From DASPPM01 sp052143835 (lineage in GTDB: Bacteria; Pseudomonadota; Alphaproteobacteria; JACZXZ01), in assembly GCA_052143835.1 (NCBI GenBank), contig JBKQRV010000027.1:1-64000 (forward strand): 64,000 nucleotides of DNA. The letters run 5' to 3'. How positions within the stretch are numbered: position 1 is the first letter of the stretch; every line of letters starts with the position of its first letter. Positions 16,137-24,416 of this stretch are shown here, piece by piece. The notes beneath the pieces were generated by a model. It had not been told where the DNA came from. It saw nothing but the letters and a program-made list of their open reading frames with translations, and searched no databases. The position numbers and the translations under genes were made by a program.

Positions 16137-17618
16137 CTAAGGCTCGAGCTCATCGAGCGGCCAGATCGGACGCCGCAACTTGCGGTAGGCGAAGCGGCGG
16201 TAGTCCGGCGTGGTGAGGGCACCCGAATCGACGGTGAGGACCGCGCGCGCGATGGGCTCGTAGGCGGCACGGAAATGCTGGGCCGATTTGAGCGCCACCA
16301 CCGACTTGAGGCGCGGGTCGATGCCGAGCGAGAGGAATTGCTGCAGGTCGGTGATCTGGAAGCGGTTGCTGGCGACAACGATGTCGATGCCGCCGACGCG
16401 CAAGACGGCCGTCGGCCCCATCGACATCTTGAGGCCCTTCCACATCGGTCCGTCGCAGACGAAGTCGCCGCTGCCGAGGTGCCGCACGGTTACCCTCAGC
16501 GTGAGAGGTGCGCCGAAGCTCGCGTCGATCTTGCCGCCGAGCGCCAAGCTCAGCTGCGCTCCCGCGCCCGCGGCCTGGCATTCTTGCACCGCCGCGGGAT
16601 CGCTGATCGGCGCAAAGGCCGCGTTCTCGAGGCCAGCCTCGATCATGCCGCGGAGGAGATTGGTCGCATCGCCGTAGCCCCCGCCGCCGGGATTGTCGGT
16701 GAAGTCCGCGAGCACGAGGGGCTTGCCCGAAGGATCCGGGGCCTTGGCCTGCGCCATCGCGTCCGCGATGGGAAGCAGCTTGAGCGTCGTCTCATCGCGC
16801 CGGCGCCAGACCTCGTCCATCAGGCCTTCGGCGAGCGCGCGGAGCTCGGCTTCCGGGCGCTCGCCGCTCACCGAGATGGAGGGGCCCGCCTCCCGGATGT
16901 CGGCCCAGCCGAAGCCCGCGTGCACGCTCACCACCTGGATGCCGGGCTCCTTCTCCAAAAGGGCGGCGCGCGCGAGCACGTCGCGCATGGGGCCGGGCGA
17001 GGTGGTGCGGCCGTGGTCGAGACCGTCGAGGGTGGGCCGGCGCGCGACGACGCTCTGCGGCCTGATCTCGCCTTCCATCATGCGCGCGAGGAGCGCGGCC
17101 GCCTGGGCCCCGCGCTCGTACATGTCGACGTGGGGATAGCTGCGGTAGGCGGTGATGACATTGGCGTGCTCGGCCATGCGCTCGGTCACGTTGGCGTGAA
17201 GGTCGAGGGTCACGGCGATGGGAACGTCGGGGCCCAGCTTGCCGCGGATGCGCGCGAGGAGATCGCCTTCGGCGTCGTCCGCCGTCTCCGTCACCATCGC
17301 ACCATGAAGGGCAAGCAGGATGCCGTCGAGCGGGCGATCAAGCGCCGCGAGCACCAGACCGCTCAGCTCGTCCCACGCCTCCGCGCTGACCAGCCCCGAG
17401 GGCGTTGCCGCCGCTGCGACCGGATGGACGAGCTCCCAGCCGCGAGTGAGTGCCGCGTCGAGGAAGGCGCCGATCTCCGAGCTTGTATTGCGGAATGCGG
17501 CCGGGATGGCCTCGCCGCGGTGGTCGTAGCGCCGGCGGAAGGCCTCGAGGTCAGTCGCCAGGCGGCTGAAGGTGTTCGTCTCGTGCATGATCGAGGCAAT
17601 GAGGACGCGCTTGCTCAT
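16137..17618 (-). CDS. M81 family metallopeptidase (MlrC-like)
   Basis: 493 aa, the usual length for MlrC/M81 proteins. Motifs include IASIMHETNTFSR at the N-terminus, LLALHGAMVTE, VTLDLHANVTERM and YRSYPHVDMYERG, which supply the conserved His/Asp metal ligands. MlrC degrades linearised microcystin peptides, but most members are of unknown specificity and lie beside peptide ABC transporters, as here. ATG 17618 has GGGAGGGG upstream; the in-frame extension (VSVVSVV...) is simply translation of the CACGGAGA repeat. It follows the D-aminoacylase gene on the same strand, suggesting a joint role in use of D-amino-acid-containing or modified peptides. Confidence 0.88.
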   Translation of the reverse strand: MSKRVLIASIMHETNTFSRLATDLEAFRRRYDHRGEAIPAAFRNTSSEIGAFLDAALTRGWELVHPVAAAATPSGLVSAEAWDELSGLVLAALDRPLDGILLALHGAMVTETADDAEGDLLARIRGKLGPDVPIAVTLDLHANVTERMAEHANVITAYRSYPHVDMYERGAQAAALLARMMEGEIRPQSVVARRPTLDGLDHGRTTSPGPMRDVLARAALLEKEPGIQVVSVHAGFGWADIREAGPSISVSGERPEAELRALAEGLMDEVWRRRDETTLKLLPIADAMAQAKAPDPSGKPLVLADFTDNPGGGGYGDATNLLRGMIEAGLENAAFAPISDPAAVQECQAAGAGAQLSLALGGKIDASFGAPLTLRVTVRHLGSGDFVCDGPMWKGLKMSMGPTAVLRVGGIDIVVASNRFQITDLQQFLSLGIDPRLKSVVALKSAQHFRAAYEPIARAVLTVDSGALTTPDYRRFAYRKLRRPIWPLDELEP

Positions 17619-17658
17619 CGGCTCAGCCCCTCCCGATTCTCCGCTCAAGAAATTTTTT

Positions 17659-17735
17659 ACCACGGAGACCACGGAGACCACGGAGAAGGATTTAAAATTT
17701 TCCTTCTTCTCCGTGTCCTCCGTGTTCTCCGTGGT
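17659..17735. repeat. CACGGAGA triplet hairpin repeat
   Basis: The left arm has three tandem ACCACGGAG units, then AAGGA. After an AT-only loop (TTTAAAATTT) the right arm is nearly its reverse complement (TCCTTCTTCTCCGTGTCC and on to CTCCGTGGT). The whole can fold into one long stem of over 30 bp. It sits between the D-aminoacylase stop and the M81 start, inside a likely operon, where it could reduce expression of the second gene or protect the upstream transcript. Confidence 0.85.
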
Positions 17736-17744
17736 GCAATCTCT

Positions 17745-19232
17745 TCAATTTGGCAGCCTGTCACCACCCATGGGACCAAGCGCGCTCAAGCGCAGCGCGC
17801 GTCCGGGCCTGGCACCCGTCGATCCCCCCGCGCGCCACACGGCGCGGCCGTTGACCCAGACCGTATCGATGCCGGCCGCGGGCGTCTTGGGCTTCTCGAA
17901 GCTGGCGAGGTCGGCCACGGTCGCGGGGTCGAAGAGGACGAGATCCGCGAAAGCGCCGGGCCGGAGCGTGCCGCGCCCCTTGAGGCCGAACTTCGCCGCG
18001 GGCAGGCTCGTCATGCGCCGCACCGCCTCCTCGAGGGTGAAGAGGCCGACCTCGCGGGCATAGTGCCCGAGCACGCGCGGGAAGGTGCCCCACAGGCGCG
18101 GGTGCGGATGCTCGTCGTGCGGCAGCCCGTCCGAGCCGATCATGGCGTAGGGATAGCTCAGCACGCGGCGCACGTCCGCCTCGTCCATCATGAAATAGAT
18201 CGCCCCCGCGGGCTGCAGCTTCTCGACCGCCTCCTCGATCCCGCAGCCCATCTTGTCCGCGATCGCGACGAGGTCCTGGCCGGCGAATTCCGGCCGCGCG
18301 CGCGACCAGGTGACGATCACCTTGCTCGCGAGGCCCATGCGGTTCGCCCGCAGCACCGTAGAGCCCGCGATATAGGGATAGACGTCGAGCCCGAGGGGCT
18401 GCTCCCGGCGCGCCTTGTCGATGAGGGCCAAGGTCTCGCGCGTGCGGCCGTGGTTCGCCACCCCGCTCACCTTGTGGTGGGAGATCACCACCGGCACCTC
18501 CGCCGCCTTGCCGATGGCGAAGCTCTCCGCCAAGGAGTCGAGCACGTGCTCGGCCTCATCGCGCATATGGGTCGTGTGGATGGCGCCGAGCGGCTTCAAG
18601 GCCCGCGCGAGCTCGATCACCTCCTCGGTCGGCGCCGCCGCCGCAGGCTCGTACCACAGGCCGGTCGAGAGCCCGATGGCACCCGCCTCGAGCGAGCGCT
18701 CCAGGCGCCGGCGCATGGCGGCGATCTCGGCCGCACTCGCGGGCCGGTCGAGGCGGTCCATGGCCCCCACGCGCAAGGTCGAATGGCCGACTTGGCAGGC
18801 CGCGTTGAGCGCGGGCGGGGTGCTGTCGAGGGCTGCGAGATAGTCGGCGAAGCTCGCGAAGTAGTGCTCGGGCGTCTCGCCCACGAGGTCGAGCGGCGGC
18901 GGCGGCCGGCGTCTGATCTCGAGCGGGGCGAGGCTCACGCCGCAGTTGCCCGCGACGACCGTGGTGACGCCCTGGCTCACCTTGCAGGCCATGAGCGGAT
19001 CGGAGAGTAGGGCGCGGTCGTCGTGGGTGTGCACGTCGATGAAGCCGGGTGCCAGCGCCTTGCCGGAAGCCGCGATCTCGACCCCACCCTTGAGCGTGCC
19101 GAGCTCGCCCATGGCTATGATGCGATCGTCCTTGATGGCGAGGTCGCCGATGACGCCGGAGGCACCGCCGCCGTCGATGAGGAGGGCCGAGCGGATGACG
19201 AGGTCGGGCTGGAGCGTGGCGGCGGTCGGCAT
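17745..19232 (-). CDS. N-acyl-D-amino-acid deacylase (D-aminoacylase), amidohydrolase superfamily
   Basis: 495 aa. Removes the acyl group from N-acyl-D-amino acids. The metal-site motifs of the family are all visible: GFIDVHTHDD (HxH), VVAGNCGVSLAP (bridging Cys), IHTTHMRDE, VVISHHKVSG, and MIGSDGLPHDEHPHPR with the catalytic Asp. GRGTLRPGAFADLVLFDP near the end is the second half of the beta-sandwich. ATG 19232 is preceded by GAGGAGGAAAGG; a second in-frame ATG 54 nt earlier is less likely. Together with the M81 gene downstream it suggests degradation of D-peptides or acylated amino acids imported by the nearby Opp-type transporter. Confidence 0.9.
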   Translation of the reverse strand: MPTAATLQPDLVIRSALLIDGGGASGVIGDLAIKDDRIIAMGELGTLKGGVEIAASGKALAPGFIDVHTHDDRALLSDPLMACKVSQGVTTVVAGNCGVSLAPLEIRRRPPPPLDLVGETPEHYFASFADYLAALDSTPPALNAACQVGHSTLRVGAMDRLDRPASAAEIAAMRRRLERSLEAGAIGLSTGLWYEPAAAAPTEEVIELARALKPLGAIHTTHMRDEAEHVLDSLAESFAIGKAAEVPVVISHHKVSGVANHGRTRETLALIDKARREQPLGLDVYPYIAGSTVLRANRMGLASKVIVTWSRARPEFAGQDLVAIADKMGCGIEEAVEKLQPAGAIYFMMDEADVRRVLSYPYAMIGSDGLPHDEHPHPRLWGTFPRVLGHYAREVGLFTLEEAVRRMTSLPAAKFGLKGRGTLRPGAFADLVLFDPATVADLASFEKPKTPAAGIDTVWVNGRAVWRAGGSTGARPGRALRLSALGPMGGDRLPN

Positions 19233-19541
19233 GGCAGCGGTCCTTTCCTCCTCGATCGAGGCGTCTCGTTCGCTTGATTCCGTCACGGGACGGGACGGAA
19301 TGCCTCGGCGCTGGAGTCATCGTAAAGACAGCGGCGGGGTAGGGGCAAGTTCCCATCCATTCGCGACTGCGCGGTCAGTATGTTTTGCCCACGAGGCTGG
19401 TTTCGCGTATCCTAGCGCCAAGACATAGGTCATCTGGGGAACGTCAGGTAAGAACAGTCGTCGGCGGAACGTCAGATTAGGTGACGCAGATGGGGCCAGG
19501 ACGCGAATCCGGTATTTGGCGGGCAGATAAGGGGAAACAAT
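19233..19541. other. Intergenic region with candidate promoter and short direct repeats
   Basis: 309 bp between divergent genes. It contains a possible promoter (19385-19413) and a 10-bp direct repeat GGAACGTCAG at 19438-19447 and 19466-19475, 28 bp apart, between that promoter and the plus-strand gene. The repeats could be operator half-sites; nothing else is recognisable. Confidence 0.5.
19385..19413 (+). promoter_or_regulatory. Possible sigma70 promoter for the SDR gene
   Basis: TTGCCC (19385-19390), a 17-bp spacer, then TATCCT (19408-19413). The start codon of the SDR gene lies about 125 bp downstream, leaving a leader that contains the GGAACGTCAG direct repeats. Confidence 0.3.
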
Positions 19542-20774
19542 GTGGCGGCTCACATTGTAAGGCAAATGCCTGGCCGGGCTGAGGTACAATCGCACATTCA
19601 GATGAGCAAATGGAGTATGCGCGCATCCGGCACGCAGGGCGCCGTATTGCTGACCGGTGCGACCGGCTTCCTCGGCACGCTCGTGGCTGCCGTGTTGCTC
19701 GGACGCGAGCGCCGGCGCGTGGTGGCATTTGTCCGCAAGGGGCGGCAGGTTGCGGATTTGGCCGCGCGGATTCGCTTGGAGCTGGGCGATGATGCACACC
19801 TCCGGGACGAGGCGGAAATGTTCGGCCGACTGGCTACCGTGGCGCTGCCGTCGATGGATCGGCTGACCGCCTTGGCACCGGAGCTCGAGCACTTCGGGAT
19901 CACGGAGATCGTCCACTGCGCCGGCTCCCTGGACTACTTCAACAGGGCGGAGCTGGAGCAGACCAATATCCTGCTCACCGATCGCATGCTGGATCTGGCG
20001 CGCCGGCTGCGTATCGAGCGCTTCACTTTTATCTCGACGGCCTATAGCTCGGGCTACATCGACGGTCCCGTCGCGGAGAGGCTGCACGCAGACCCTCCGA
20101 AGGATCCGACCGAGTATGCCCGGACCAAACGCGAAGCCGAGCGCCATGTTGCCGCGAGCGGGGTGCCCTATCTCATCATCCGGCCGTCGGTCGTGATCGG
20201 CGACAGCCGCACGGGGCATTACAGCGGAAAGCCAAACGGCCTCTATCAGTATTGGACCGGCTGGGAGCGGCTCCTACTCGATCACTACCGCCCCGAGACC
20301 CACATGGTCGCCCCCCTCTTGCCGGTCAATTTTGTGCACCAGGACGCCTTCCAAAACGCCTTCCAGGCCGCCTTTACGCGCCTGGATCCCGGATCGATCT
20401 TCAATCTGACCGGCGACACCACCAAGGCCCCTACTGTCCGCGAGCTCTGCAACAGGTGGCTGGCAGTAATCGGCATGCCCGAACGTCTCTACTACTACGA
20501 CCATTTGAGCGAGGTGCCGCTCGATCAAATCCATCCACGGCAGCGCATGTTCTTGATGTTCGCCTCGGTCAATATGGGAATATCGGCGCATCGCTGGGAG
20601 TTCGAGACCGGCACGATGAGCCGGCTCAAGCAGGACGGTCTGGATTTTACCGATGCGACCCACGACACGATGGCCGTGTGCCAAGCGCGTTTCATGAGCT
20701 CTTCACCGCGCCTGCGGGCAGCGGTTGCGCGCGCGGCCGAAAGCGCAGCATTTCGCACCGCCATCGGCGACTGA
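19542..20774 (+). CDS. Extended SDR, NAD_binding_4 (fatty acyl-CoA/thioester reductase-like)
   Basis: 410 aa. The Rossmann motif is VLLTGATGFLGTLVA, and FVRKGRQVADLAARI follows as the NADP-type adenosine region. The active-site Tyr and Lys are in EYARTKREAE. LPVNFVHQDAFQNAF and NLTGDTTKAPTVRELC are typical of the male-sterility/thioester-reductase branch, which reduces acyl-CoA or acyl-carrier thioesters or acts as an epimerase-like oxidoreductase. GTG 19542 has AAGGGG 8 nt upstream; ATG 19602 or 19617 are alternatives. The next plus-strand gene encodes a DUF2156 aminoacyltransferase-like protein, suggesting a lipid-modifying pair. Nothing in the sequence gives the substrate. Confidence 0.78.
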   Translation: MAAHIVRQMPGRAEVQSHIQMSKWSMRASGTQGAVLLTGATGFLGTLVAAVLLGRERRRVVAFVRKGRQVADLAARIRLELGDDAHLRDEAEMFGRLATVALPSMDRLTALAPELEHFGITEIVHCAGSLDYFNRAELEQTNILLTDRMLDLARRLRIERFTFISTAYSSGYIDGPVAERLHADPPKDPTEYARTKREAERHVAASGVPYLIIRPSVVIGDSRTGHYSGKPNGLYQYWTGWERLLLDHYRPETHMVAPLLPVNFVHQDAFQNAFQAAFTRLDPGSIFNLTGDTTKAPTVRELCNRWLAVIGMPERLYYYDHLSEVPLDQIHPRQRMFLMFASVNMGISAHRWEFETGTMSRLKQDGLDFTDATHDTMAVCQARFMSSSPRLRAAVARAAESAAFRTAIGD

Positions 20775-21082
20775 CCGGGCAGCGCTCGACCGCGTCAAGT
20801 ATTGCTCTCGATATCCCTGGCGGAATGGGCGCAGCAGGAGCGTCCTGTGGAGGTGCGGCGCTATATCGCGGCACAAAGCTCGGGATCGGTTTCACTGCAC
20901 AGGGCCACTGAACTGCTGCCTGCGGCGGAAACGTCAACGCATGCGCGATAATACCGCTTTGCCGCGAGTTGACCGCTCGCAGGGGCATGATCCCTAAATC
21001 TCCGAATGGCCTTCGACCAAGAGGTTGCGTTTCACGGCGCCGAAGCGCATCGTCGAAGCCGGCTGCGCCACAAGGCCGACAA
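20775..21082. other. Intergenic region between SDR and DUF2156 genes
   Basis: 308 bp between two plus-strand genes. No convincing promoter, hairpin with T-run, or conserved coding segment is visible. It is long for an operon junction, so the DUF2156 gene may have its own promoter. Confidence 0.4.
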
Positions 21083-22102
21083 ATGGACAGGATCAGAGCG
21101 TGGCCGACCGCGTTCGAGCCGGTGACCGTCAACGCTCCCGGCCTGCCGCAGGCGAGTTGGATCGACCACCCCTCCGGCTTTCTGGCGCTGTCGGTGCGCA
21201 ACCGGCGCTTCGAGCTCCCCGGCCGACCCGGCTTTGTCGCTTATCGCGAGCAGGGCCGCCACCTCATTGCGTTCGGCGGCGTGCATGCGCCTGAGAACGA
21301 GCGTGCCCGGCTCCTCAATGCCTTTCTTGCCGAGGCCGCGCGGCAGCAGAGAGTCGCGCTCTTCGTCCAGATCCGCGAAGAGGCCGTGCCGCTCTTCCTC
21401 GATCGCGGCATGACCGTGAATCAATTCGGTACCAGCATCACGCTCGAACTCGCCGGCTACAGCCTCACCGGCGGCGAAAAGATGCGGCTGCGCAACAAGA
21501 TCAACCGCGCGCACAAGGCCGGCATTCGCGTGCTCGAGATAGGCACTGACGTTCCCAGCGGGGAGGCCGTCTTCGCGCAGTTGCGGACGATCACCGCGGG
21601 ATGGCTTGCGGGAAAGAAGAAGCAAGAGCTCGACTTCATGATCGGGGAGCTCGGCGCGCCCGGCGATCCGCACCGGCGGATATTCGTCGCCCTCGACAAG
21701 AAGGGGGCCCATGTCGGGTTTATTACTTACGTGCCGGCCTGGGGGCGGATGCCGGGTTATCTACACGACCTCGCCCGCCGCTTGCCGGACGCGCCCGCCG
21801 GCACGATGGAAGCGGTGAACGCACTTGCATTGCAGAAACTGATGGGCGAGGGCGTCCGTTTCCTGCATTTTGGCTTCACTCCGTTCATTCTCTTCGGCGA
21901 GGAGTATCCCGGCTTCAGCCGGGCCATGGCATGGCTCGGCCGCGTACTGCGGCGCAACGGTCAGGCCTTGTATCCGGCCGACAGCCAAGCCGCCTACAAG
22001 CTCAAGTGGGGGCCCAGAATCCTCGAACGTGAGTTCATCGCGGCCCGTCCACTGGCCCTGCGCGCCGCTTTCGATCTGCTGCGGCTAACCCGTTCACTCT
22101 AG
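21083..22102 (+). CDS. DUF2156 (MprF C-terminal/phosphatidylglycerol lysyltransferase-like) protein
   Basis: 339 aa without the N-terminal flippase membrane domain of MprF, so it is a stand-alone catalytic unit. It shows GNAT-like features of the family: GFVAYREQGRHLIAFGGVHAP, the basic motif MRLRNKINRAHKAGI, and LDFMIGELGAP. VGFITYVPAWGRMPGYLHDLARR and NALALQKLMGEG with FLHFGFTPF follow near the end. Family members transfer aminoacyl groups from tRNA to lipids or other acceptors. ATG 21083 begins the domain; upstream in-frame sequence is Arg/Ser-rich and unlike the family. It probably works with the thioester-reductase-like SDR upstream. Confidence 0.8.
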   Translation: MDRIRAWPTAFEPVTVNAPGLPQASWIDHPSGFLALSVRNRRFELPGRPGFVAYREQGRHLIAFGGVHAPENERARLLNAFLAEAARQQRVALFVQIREEAVPLFLDRGMTVNQFGTSITLELAGYSLTGGEKMRLRNKINRAHKAGIRVLEIGTDVPSGEAVFAQLRTITAGWLAGKKKQELDFMIGELGAPGDPHRRIFVALDKKGAHVGFITYVPAWGRMPGYLHDLARRLPDAPAGTMEAVNALALQKLMGEGVRFLHFGFTPFILFGEEYPGFSRAMAWLGRVLRRNGQALYPADSQAAYKLKWGPRILEREFIAARPLALRAAFDLLRLTRSL

Positions 22103-22180
22103 GAGGAGCCCGGAAGAGCGGGCGGCAAAGGCGGCAGACGCGTCGGAAGACGACGGCAGAGACGGCCGCGAGCAGGCGGT

Positions 22181-22336
22181 CGCCGGCACCAGGCGCTCGG
22201 CAACCGGACGCCGATGGCGCTCTGGCGCGAGGGTGTTATCGGCAACACGACTGTGGCCATGACGCTTCGCTTGGACAACGCTAGCGTGTTGCCCGCATGC
22301 CCACAGGCGCCGCAACAACAACCATGTGCAGCTTGA
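22181..22336 (+). pseudogene. Remnant of an IS transposase C-terminus
   Basis: One plus-strand frame reads RRHQALGNRTPMALWREGV, then MTLRLDNASVLPACPQ and a Gln-rich end before TGA (22334-22336). HQALGNRTP is the conserved C-terminal motif of DDE integrase-core transposases of the IS3/IS481 kind. The frame has no start and no upstream catalytic domain, so only the tail of an eroded insertion sequence remains. It fills most of the 347-bp gap between two convergent genes; I see nothing else there. Confidence 0.55.
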
Positions 22337-22449
22337 TTGATTCAGATGGTCAGAACGGCGGCGACTCCAATTAAGCAACCGATCCGGGTGGTCCCAGCGA
22401 TGGGGACCGTTTCACCACAGCCGTATCAAGTCATTGGTTTACCGGAATT

Positions 22450-23412
22450 CTAGCGGATCTCATCGTAAAGGTGGCACTCCGCGATGGCACCGTCGAAGCT
22501 GTGCCGCTCGGGTGCCTGCGCGGCGCAGAGGGGTATCGCATGGGGGCAGCGCGGGTGGAAGGTGCAGCCCGCGGGCGGCTCGAGCGGGTTCGGGAAGGTG
22601 ATGCCGAGGTGCGTGTCGGGCACGCCGAGGCCCGGCTCCGGCGTCAGCACCGAGGCGAGGAGTGCTTCTGTGTAGGGATGGCGCGGCGTGCGGAAGAGGG
22701 CGGTCGTCTCGTTCTCCTCGACGATGCGGCCAAGATACATGACCGCGACCCGCGTCGCCATATGCTCGACCACGGCGAGATTGTGACTGATCACCACATA
22801 GGTGAGATTGAAATCCCGCTGCAGGTCCTGCAGCAGGTTGAGGATCTGCGACTGGACCGAGACGTCGAGGGCCGAGGTCGGCTCGTCGCAGATCACGACT
22901 TCCGGGCGCATGATGAGCGCGCGCGCGATCGCCACGCGTTGACGCTGGCCGCCCGAGAGCTGGCCCGGATAGCTGCGGTAGAGTCGCCGCGCGAGCCCCA
23001 CGCGGTCCATCATCTCCTCGATCCTTGGGCGCCACTCGGCGCGCGTCCCCAGCTTGTGCACGCGCAAGGGGAGCCCGATGATGCTGCCGATGCTCTTGCG
23101 CGGATTGAGCGAGGAGTAGGGGTCCTGGAAGACGGGCTGCACGCGCCGGGCAAGCGCCGCGCGGTCGAGCTTCTCGATCGGCTCGCCGCCGAAGAGGATG
23201 GTCCCGCTCGTCGGCTTCAAGAGGCCGAGCATCATGCGGGCGAGCGTGGTCTTGCCGCAGCCGGACTCGCCGACGAGGCCGAGCACTTCGCCGCGCCTGA
23301 CGGCGAGGCTGACGCCCGCGACCGCGGAGAGCGCGCGCGTCGCCTTGAACGCGCCGCCCGAGACCCAGAAGCAGCACTCGACTTCGCGGATTTCGAGCAC
23401 GGGCGGCGTCAT
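22450..23412 (-). CDS. Peptide ABC transporter ATP-binding protein (OppF/DppF type)
   Basis: 320 aa. Walker A GLVGESGCGKTTLAR, signature LSGGQRQRVAIARAL and Walker B VVICDEPTSALD are intact. The C-terminal oligopeptide/dipeptide extension PAGCTFHPRCPHAIPLC carries the Cys motif that binds an Fe-S cluster or metal in DppD/F proteins. ATG 23412 overlaps the stop of the preceding ATPase gene (ATGA-type coupling), so an alternative start farther upstream is unlikely. It is the last gene of the importer operon. Confidence 0.93.
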   Translation of the reverse strand: MTPPVLEIREVECCFWVSGGAFKATRALSAVAGVSLAVRRGEVLGLVGESGCGKTTLARMMLGLLKPTSGTILFGGEPIEKLDRAALARRVQPVFQDPYSSLNPRKSIGSIIGLPLRVHKLGTRAEWRPRIEEMMDRVGLARRLYRSYPGQLSGGQRQRVAIARALIMRPEVVICDEPTSALDVSVQSQILNLLQDLQRDFNLTYVVISHNLAVVEHMATRVAVMYLGRIVEENETTALFRTPRHPYTEALLASVLTPEPGLGVPDTHLGITFPNPLEPPAGCTFHPRCPHAIPLCAAQAPERHSFDGAIAECHLYDEIR

Positions 23413-24416
23413 TGCGCAGCGGCCTCGAGCGCGTTTTGCGCGCACGCCTCGGCCGACAGCAGGCAACGGTAGGCCCGGCCAGGAGCGATCTCACGGAGCG
23501 GCACGCTCTCGACGGCGCAGCGTTCGAAGGCATGGCTGCAGCGGTTGCTAAAGGCGCAGCCGCGAAGCTCGCCGATGAGGCTCGGCACCATGCCCGGAAT
23601 CGAGCCGAGATGCTCGCCGCGCCGGCTCTTGCCGGGCACGGGGATGCAGCGCATCAGGCCCTGCGTGTAAGGGTGGAGCGGCCGCGCGAAGATCTCCTCC
23701 ACGCTCCCGCTCTCGACGATCTCGCCGGCATACATCACGGCCACGCGATCGGCGATGCGGGCGACCACGCCGAGATCGTGGGTGATGAGGATGACGCCCA
23801 TGTCGAACTCGCGCCTGAGGGAGGCGAGGAGGTGGAGGATCTGCGCCTGGATGGTGACGTCGAGCGCCGTCGTCGGCTCGTCCGCGATGATGAGCTTCGG
23901 GCCGCACATGAGCGCCATCGCGATCATCACGCGCTGGCGCAGGCCGCCCGAGAGCTGGTGGGGGTATTGGCGCAGTCGCTCGGGTGCAGCGGTGATGCCG
24001 ACCTTCTCGAGCAGATAGACGGCGCGCGCGCGCGCCTCGCCGCGTGCCACCTTGCGATGGCGCAGGAGCGCCTCCTCGAGCTGATTGCCGATGGTGAAGG
24101 CCGGGTTGAGGCTCGTCATCGGCTCCTGGAAGATCATGGCGATCCCGTTGCCGCGCAGGTCCGCCATCGCGCGCTCGTCGAGGCCGAGGAGGTCGCTGCC
24201 GTCGAAGCTGAGCCGGCTTGCCGTGCGCCGCGCACCGTGCGGCAGGAGGTTCATGATGGCGAGCGAGGTGAGCGATTTCCCGCAGCCGGATTCGCCCACG
24301 ATCGAGAGCGTCTTGCCGCGCTCGAGCTTGAAGCTCACGCCGCGGACGGGGCGGAGCGTGCCCAGCGCGAGCGGAATCTCGACACGGAGCCCATCGACGG
24401 CGAGAAGGGCCGTCAA
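23409..24416 (-). CDS. Peptide ABC transporter ATP-binding protein (OppD/DppD type)
   Basis: 335 aa. Walker A SIVGESGCGKSLTSLA, signature LSGGLRQRVMIAMAL, Walker B LIIADEPTTALD, and the C-terminal Cys-containing segment LRGCAFSNRCSHAFERC are all present. The open frame continues far upstream through the permease gene in another frame. The protein homology begins at LLAVDGLRVEI, so I place the start at TTG 24416, which overlaps the permease stop codon (TTGA). This is a translationally coupled start with a rare initiation codon. Confidence 0.92.
   Translation of the reverse strand: MTALLAVDGLRVEIPLALGTLRPVRGVSFKLERGKTLSIVGESGCGKSLTSLAIMNLLPHGARRTASRLSFDGSDLLGLDERAMADLRGNGIAMIFQEPMTSLNPAFTIGNQLEEALLRHRKVARGEARARAVYLLEKVGITAAPERLRQYPHQLSGGLRQRVMIAMALMCGPKLIIADEPTTALDVTIQAQILHLLASLRREFDMGVILITHDLGVVARIADRVAVMYAGEIVESGSVEEIFARPLHPYTQGLMRCIPVPGKSRRGEHLGSIPGMVPSLIGELRGCAFSNRCSHAFERCAVESVPLREIAPGRAYRCLLSAEACAQNALEAAAQ

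Noticed and set aside
16053..19010. 985-residue open frame on the plus strand
   Set aside because: It runs antisense through the M81 and D-aminoacylase genes, both of which have full family motifs. High GC keeps the opposite frame open; the translation is Arg/His/Gly-rich without a domain.
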